The notes beneath the pieces are model-generated. The model made no database searches. It worked only from the letters and a program-made list of their open reading frames with translations, and was not told the origin of the DNA. A program made the translations under genes and the position numbers. 17,378 nucleotides of DNA from contig JAYWAO010000123.1 of NCBI GenBank assembly GCA_043782365.1, positions 1 to 17,378 on the forward strand. The letters are read 5' to 3'. Positions 15,201 through 17,378 of the stretch are shown in pieces; position 1 is the first letter of the stretch, and each line of letters begins with the position of its first letter. This DNA is from CAIWCD01 sp043782365. GTDB lineage: Bacteria > Myxococcota > Myxococcia > Myxococcales > 40CM-4-68-19.

Positions 15201-15477
15201 AGAAGACGCCGGGCCTCCCGGGCACGCCCACCGCCGCCTTGGTGCGCCCGCCGCGGAAGGGGCCGAGGTGGCGGTAGCGCAGGCCTCCGAGGCCGCGCGG
15301 GCCGAGCGCGGAGAGTGCGGAGGCGGCGAGCGGAGGCGGCGCGGCCTGCTTCGGCGCGGCGGCAGCGTTAGCCTTGCGGGCCGCGGGCTTGGTGGCGGGC
15401 GCGGCGTGCGCTCGGGGAGAGGCGGCGAGCAGGGCGGCGCAGAGGGAGGCGGTGCAGAGAGGGGAGACGAAGCGCAT
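12247..15477 (-). CDS. Secreted BNR/Asp-box beta-propeller (sortilin/VPS10-like) protein
   Basis: The product is 1076 aa from the ATG at 15477; a GTG directly before it at 15480 is also possible. A signal peptide (about 1-25, ending AHA) is followed by an Ala/Pro/Lys-rich linker to about 55. GLRYRHLGPFRGGRT then begins a propeller region with about eleven Asp-box-like repeats of the S/T-x-D-x-G-x-T-W type, for example SDDYGRTW, STDGGASW, SDDGGETW, TRDGGATW and SLDAGTSW, up to about residue 710. This is the layout of large bacterial proteins annotated as BNR glycosyl hydrolases or VPS10/sortilin-like. Binding or hydrolysis of glycans or peptides cannot be decided from the sequence. After a HGRGFWILDDLTPLR block comes an Ig-like part (NYLLREPAQGLLTLEI), then a helical C-terminal domain (about 932-1076). 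No membrane anchor is seen. It converges with the DUF218-like gene. Confidence 0.9.
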   Translation of the reverse strand: MRFVSPLCTASLCAALLAASPRAHAAPATKPAARKANAAAAPKQAAPPPLAASALSALGPRGLGGLRYRHLGPFRGGRTKAAVGVPGRPGVFFIGPVNGGLFKSDDYGRTWSPIFDDQETASIGAIAVAPSRPETIYLGSGEGMQRPDLSTGDGLYRSRDFGQTWVHLAPLRDAQQIAQLAVDPKDPDKLFIASLGHPYGPSEERGLYLSRDGGETVVKLLGSQDVGAADVVIDPQNPLNVLAALWESRLGPWENSYFTGPGSGLHKSTDGGASWKKITAGLPGAAQGLSRIGLTYAPSRPSRVYATVEAEKDGGLYRSDDGGETWARTTQDGRVTDRGDDFAEVKVHPKDPDIVFTASIVAWKSVDGGKTFNALRGAPGGDDYQKFWIDPQNPEVILLSSDQGAVVTVNGGRTWSSWYNQPTAQLYHVTADNSFPYRLCGGQQESGSACVSSRGQDGRITFRDWHPAGFDEYGTAAPDPKDPDVVYGARVSRWDRRTGQSQEVGPEPLRPEGYRLLRSMPLVFSPADPGALYFASNRVWKTTDGAQHWKAISPDLSRALWEPPASVGKYRGTPAALPKQRGVVYALAPSPLDKDLLWAGTDDGLLHLTRDGGETWKDVTPPSLQPWAKVSGIQASRFDKNVAWAAINTIRLDDLRPHVLRTRDGGATWDDVNAGIGPNASVNMIREDTIRPGLLFAGTERAVWFSLDAGTSWASLRLNLPNTSVRDLIVKGDDLALATHGRGFWILDDLTPLRRLSAEALGAPVTLLEPQTALRVRFSTYGDTPLPPDEPAGENPPDGAIVNYLLREPAQGLLTLEISDAAGHLVRRYRSDDPRPPPADTGNVPKYWLRPAPLLGREAGLHRFVWDLHESPPPSQEPIYPMSAVPGDTPAEPRGPWVLPGRYQLKLVAGEGPAAQTSTTSLTVELDPRVKTSLAALQAQHALSRALAEALARNADATARLRALQSKLEARLGSWAGAGPNPAGPQLEELRELAGAAFRLKLNGPSPSAQKKAGDEQRDLGQTQGRLLHLYDLAQQADLAPTPQVAANGAQVLAEEKALEERVEALFVHAAAQGPL

Positions 15478-15483
15478 CACTTG

Positions 15484-15492
15484 AAGCTAGCA
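15484..15492 (-). promoter_or_regulatory. Extended -10-like element at the propeller gene start
   Basis: Read on the - strand, TGC-TAGCTT ends 6 nt before the ATG at 15477, with no Shine-Dalgarno sequence between. The hexamer itself matches only 3 of 6 consensus bases and no -35 is visible, so support comes mainly from sharing this layout with tgt, queA and the nucleotidyltransferase gene. Confidence 0.3.
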
Positions 15493-15545
15493 GCAGAGCG
15501 GCGGTAGGGGGTGCGGCGCGTGCGCGGCCGGCGGCGCTTCCTGGC

Positions 15546-15580
15546 GTGGCTCGGGGAGTGGCTCGGGGCCGCCGCGGCGG
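15546..15580. repeat. Tandem 12-bp repeat plus 12-bp palindrome
   Basis: GTGGCTCGGGG occurs at 15546-15556 and again at 15558-15568 (12-bp period). It is followed directly by the perfect palindrome CCGCCGCGGCGG (15569-15580). The pair lies between the end of the 122-aa gene and the start of the propeller gene, both on the - strand. It may be a terminator or operator, or simple GC-rich repetition. Confidence 0.4.
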
Positions 15581-15595
15581 AACTCGACGTCTGGA

Positions 15596-15964
15596 TCAGA
15601 TGCGCCGGGCGAGCCGCTCGATGGCGATGCGCCGGAACTTGATCAAGCGGCCCTCGTCGAGGTCGGTCTGCTCCAAGGCCGTGATCACGGCGGCGCCCGC
15701 TGCGCCGAGCAGCGTCACGAAGCGGCTCGGGAAGTGGTCGCGCAGCCCGCGGAGCCAGGCCACCAGCAGCTCGCGGCTGGTCTGGTCGAGCGCGGCTGCC
15801 TGGGGCGCGAGGTGCAGCACTGCCGCGCGGACCTCGGCGTCGTCGAAGCGGTCGAGGTCCATCGCGCGCGGCGCGCCGTCGGGGAGCCCCGCTGCGCCCA
15901 GCACCGACCAGGCGGCCTCCTGCTGCGCGCTGCCTCCGCTGCTGGCGAACCGTGTGCCGCTCAT
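15596..15964 (-). CDS. 122-aa protein of unknown function, divergent from nucleotidyltransferase
   Basis: I do not recognise this family. The ORF runs from ATG 15964 to TGA 15596-15598. The first 20 residues are Ser/Gly/Ala-rich. The remainder is predicted to be mostly helical, with DLDRFDDAEVRAAVLHLAP, SRELLVAWLRGLRDHFPSRF, a small hydrophobic helix TLLGAAGAAVITAL, and a basic C-terminus GRLIKFRRIAIERLARRI. There is no signal peptide, and no zinc or catalytic motif is visible. Codon use matches the neighbours. Its start lies 18 bp from the start of the divergent nucleotidyltransferase-fold gene, and the spacing suggests shared control and perhaps a joint function. No Shine-Dalgarno sequence is present; TACTCT lies 6 nt before the ATG. 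The reading frame could be spurious, but the tight divergent layout argues that it is real. Confidence 0.6.
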   Translation of the reverse strand: MSGTRFASSGGSAQQEAAWSVLGAAGLPDGAPRAMDLDRFDDAEVRAAVLHLAPQAAALDQTSRELLVAWLRGLRDHFPSRFVTLLGAAGAAVITALEQTDLDEGRLIKFRRIAIERLARRI

Positions 15965-15982
15965 CTTGCTAGAGTACCGCTC
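15965..15982. promoter_or_regulatory. Bidirectional promoter core between divergent genes
   Basis: The 18-bp gap contains CTAGAGTAC. On the + strand, TG-C-TAGAGT (hexamer 15970-15975, 4 of 6 consensus) ends 7 nt before the GTG at 15983. On the - strand, TACTCT (15976-15971, 3 of 6) ends 6 nt before the ATG at 15964. One nearly symmetric -10 could therefore drive two leaderless mRNAs. No -35 is evident on either side. Confidence 0.45.
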
Positions 15983-16510
15983 GTGCCCCCTTCCAGCCAG
16001 ACGACCTTCGATCGCGCGCGCGTCGCCGCGCTCGTCGAGGCGATCTCGGATCAGCTCGCAGGGGATTGGCTGCTGATCGGCGGCGCGCTGGTGGCGCTCT
16101 GGCTGGAGCCCGAGCGCACCACGCAGGACATCGATCTCATCGGGATGCGCGGCGACCCCTCCGAGCGCTACGCGCTGCTCGACTTCGCCGCGCGCAGCGG
16201 GCTGCCGATCGAGTCGATCAACTCGGCCGCGGACTTCTTCGTGCAGCGGATCCCGGGCTGGCGCGAGCAGGTCGAGGTGCTGCGCGCGGGCGCGCGTGGG
16301 CGCATTTTACGGCCGACGCACACGCTCTTCCTGCTGCTGAAGATCGGCCGCCTGAGCGAGCGGGATCTGGCCGACTGCCTCGCGGCGGTCGCGCACCAAG
16401 GCTCCGGCGGGCCGCTGGACCGGGCGCGCGTCAAGGCGGCGCTGGCTGCCCTTCCTCCCGCCGACGCGGCCGGAGCGGAGCGCCGCGTCCGCTTGCTGGC
16501 CGCGCTCTGA
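15983..16510 (+). CDS. Small nucleotidyltransferase-fold protein (AbiEii/DUF6036-like)
   Basis: The product is 175 aa from the GTG at 15983. The frame stays open further upstream but would then overlap the divergent gene, and residues before 15983 show no family pattern. WLLIGGALVALW (29-40) followed by TTQDIDLIG (46-54) is the nucleotidyltransferase signature hG-G...D-h-D-h (Gly33-Gly34, Asp49, Asp51). LFLLLKIGRLSERDLADC (115-132) matches the later K......RD..D block of AbiEii/DUF6036-type proteins. Family members include toxins of abortive-infection toxin-antitoxin pairs that modify RNA or protein, and many uncharacterised proteins. No classical AbiEi-type antitoxin is next to it; the neighbour is the divergent 122-aa protein. 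A toxin role is possible but not shown. No Shine-Dalgarno sequence; the leaderless layout is described under the adjacent promoter entry. Confidence 0.8.
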   Translation: MPPSSQTTFDRARVAALVEAISDQLAGDWLLIGGALVALWLEPERTTQDIDLIGMRGDPSERYALLDFAARSGLPIESINSAADFFVQRIPGWREQVEVLRAGARGRILRPTHTLFLLLKIGRLSERDLADCLAAVAHQGSGGPLDRARVKAALAALPPADAAGAERRVRLLAAL

Positions 16511-16614
16511 CCAGGCGGTCGCGCGGGGACGGTCGCCGTCGCCACCTGACGGGTTGCATTTCGCCGTCAAGTGATGAACCGTCCGCCACCTCCACCGCCG
16601 CCCCAACCCAGAGT

Positions 16615-16620
16615 GAGGAG
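16615..16620 (+). promoter_or_regulatory. Ribosome binding site favouring a TTG start for the lipase
   Basis: GAGGAG lies 7 nt upstream of the in-frame TTG at 16628. Competing in-frame starts, ATG 16574 and GTG 16613, lack a good site and would make the segment before the lipoprotein signal even longer. Confidence 0.45.
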
Positions 16621-16627
16621 ACGCTCC

Positions 16628-17378
16628 TTGCGCCACCCGCCGCGCTGCCAGCAGAAGACGGTCCCCGCCGCCCTGCTGCGCGCGCCGCGACCCGCGCTCG
16701 CCGCCCTCCTCGTCGTCACGCAGCTTTTGGCTGCGGCCTGCGGCGGCCCGCTCGCGGACGACGGCACAGGCGGCTCGCCAGGTGACCCCCTCAAGAGGGC
16801 CGCCGCAGTGCCCCCGGGCCTCACCACCGACTTCCGCGCGTGGCTCGCCACCTCGCCCTACCAGGGCGACGACTTCCCCCGCGACGACCTCGCCGGCCAA
16901 GGCTCCTTCGGCGGCCGCGCCAGCACGGGGCAGGCGCTCGCGCACGACCCCGTGGTCTTCATCCACGGCAACTCCGACTGCGCCCTCTGCACCGCCGTCT
17001 CGCAGACGGGCTGGAGCGCTTCGCGCGACTCCTTCCTCGCCCACGGCTACTCCAACGCGGAGCTCTACGCGACCACCTGGGGCACCGCGAACCTCTTCGA
17101 CACCTACCAGCAGGCCCACTCGAAGGCCAACGTGCTGCGGACCCGCCGCTTCCTCCAGGCGGTGCTGGCGTACACGGGGGCGAAGAAGCTCGACGTCATC
17201 AGCCACTCGATGGGCGTCACGCTCGCGCGCAAGGCCATCCTGGGCGGGCGGGCGTACGACGAGGCGAGCGGCACCTACTACGACGTCGGCGCGCCGCTCA
17301 CGGGCGCGGTGGACGCGTTCGTCGGCATCGCCGGGGCCAACCTGGGCCTCGTCGATTGCTATCTCGCGGGTCCGACCA
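16628..17378 (+). CDS. Lipoprotein lipase-like alpha/beta hydrolase (Lipase_2-like), 3' truncated by window
   Basis: The frame is open to the end of the window (250 residues; no stop reached). A basic N-terminus leads into a hydrophobic stretch ending LLAAACGG, with Cys38 as the probable lipidated residue of a type II signal peptide. The mature part has VVFIHGNSDC (oxyanion-hole HG motif), a strand-helix pattern, WGTANLFDTYQQAHSKAN and LDVISHSMGVTLARKA. In the last, the nucleophile elbow is S-H-S-M-G instead of the usual G-x-S-x-G, with Ser as the likely nucleophile, followed by FVGIAGANLG. The order HGN...SHSMG...AGANxG suits class 2 lipases and related esterases. The acid and His of the triad may lie beyond the window. 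It is a probable envelope-anchored or secreted lipase/esterase. The start could instead be ATG 16574. Confidence 0.85.
   Translation, partial: MRHPPRCQQKTVPAALLRAPRPALAALLVVTQLLAAACGGPLADDGTGGSPGDPLKRAAAVPPGLTTDFRAWLATSPYQGDDFPRDDLAGQGSFGGRASTGQALAHDPVVFIHGNSDCALCTAVSQTGWSASRDSFLAHGYSNAELYATTWGTANLFDTYQQAHSKANVLRTRRFLQAVLAYTGAKKLDVISHSMGVTLARKAILGGRAYDEASGTYYDVGAPLTGAVDAFVGIAGANLGLVDCYLAGPT

Noticed and set aside
12271..15507. A 1078-aa open frame on the + strand opposite the propeller gene
   Set aside because: It is a shadow of the high third-position GC of the real - strand gene. Its translation is Arg/Gly/Ala/Val-rich with no domains, while the opposite strand has a signal peptide and eleven Asp boxes.
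15569..15580. CCGCCGCGGCGG as an intrinsic terminator
   Set aside because: A self-complementary run without a loop or T-tract; such GC palindromes are expected in this composition.
1..17378. Prophage, transposon, CRISPR, secondary-metabolite cluster or defence island
   Set aside because: No transposase, integrase, spacer-repeat array, polyketide/peptide synthetase or recognised defence operon was seen; composition is uniform apart from one small low-GC patch.

Overview
The window is very GC-rich (about 70% by eye, with strong third-position GC) and looks like chromosomal DNA of a myxobacterium-type organism (Myxococcota, formerly Deltaproteobacteria). The clues are a SpoIID/LytB-domain gene in an apparently Gram-negative genome, a DUF4388 protein, the queA-tgt-yajC-secD-secF order, a ceramide-glucosyltransferase-like enzyme, and many secreted or lipoprotein genes. 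The taxon is inferred from gene content and composition only.

Layout. Positions 1-282 hold the 3' end of a SpoIID/LytB-domain gene. Positions 361-2999 hold two glycosyltransferase-type genes on the + strand: a GT-B/MurG-like protein and a ceramide-glucosyltransferase/HpnI-like GT2 enzyme. Positions 3051-5578 carry the last queuosine-synthesis step (queA) and the tRNA base exchange enzyme (tgt). A small DUF4388 (PatA-N-like) gene follows at 5645-6148. Positions 6357-9940 carry the Sec accessory complex genes yajC, secD and secF. A 394-bp gap (9941-10334) has several hairpins and a low-GC patch. It is followed by a haemolysin-III/PAQR membrane protein gene and an exported DUF218-like (YdcF/SanA/ElyC-type) gene. 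That gene converges on a large - strand gene for a secreted beta-propeller (BNR/Asp-box) protein at 12247-15477. The right end has a divergent pair, a 122-aa protein of unknown function (-) and a small nucleotidyltransferase-fold protein (+) with start codons only 18 bp apart. Last is the 5' part of a lipoprotein lipase that runs off the window.

How the genes work together. queA and tgt act in tRNA queuosine modification. yajC, secD and secF form the proton-motive-force-driven Sec accessory complex, which would serve the exported proteins encoded nearby. The two glycosyltransferases may act in sequence on an envelope glycolipid, but this is inference.

The least expected signals are regulatory. 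Four genes (queA, tgt, the - strand propeller gene and the nucleotidyltransferase) lack a Shine-Dalgarno sequence. Each has a TGNTA-type -10-like element ending 6-7 nt before the start codon, as expected for leaderless mRNAs. Between the nucleotidyltransferase and its divergent partner, one near-symmetric -10 appears to serve both directions. SecF appears to carry a duplicated periplasmic head subdomain. No rRNA, tRNA, CRISPR array, insertion sequence or prophage gene was recognised.
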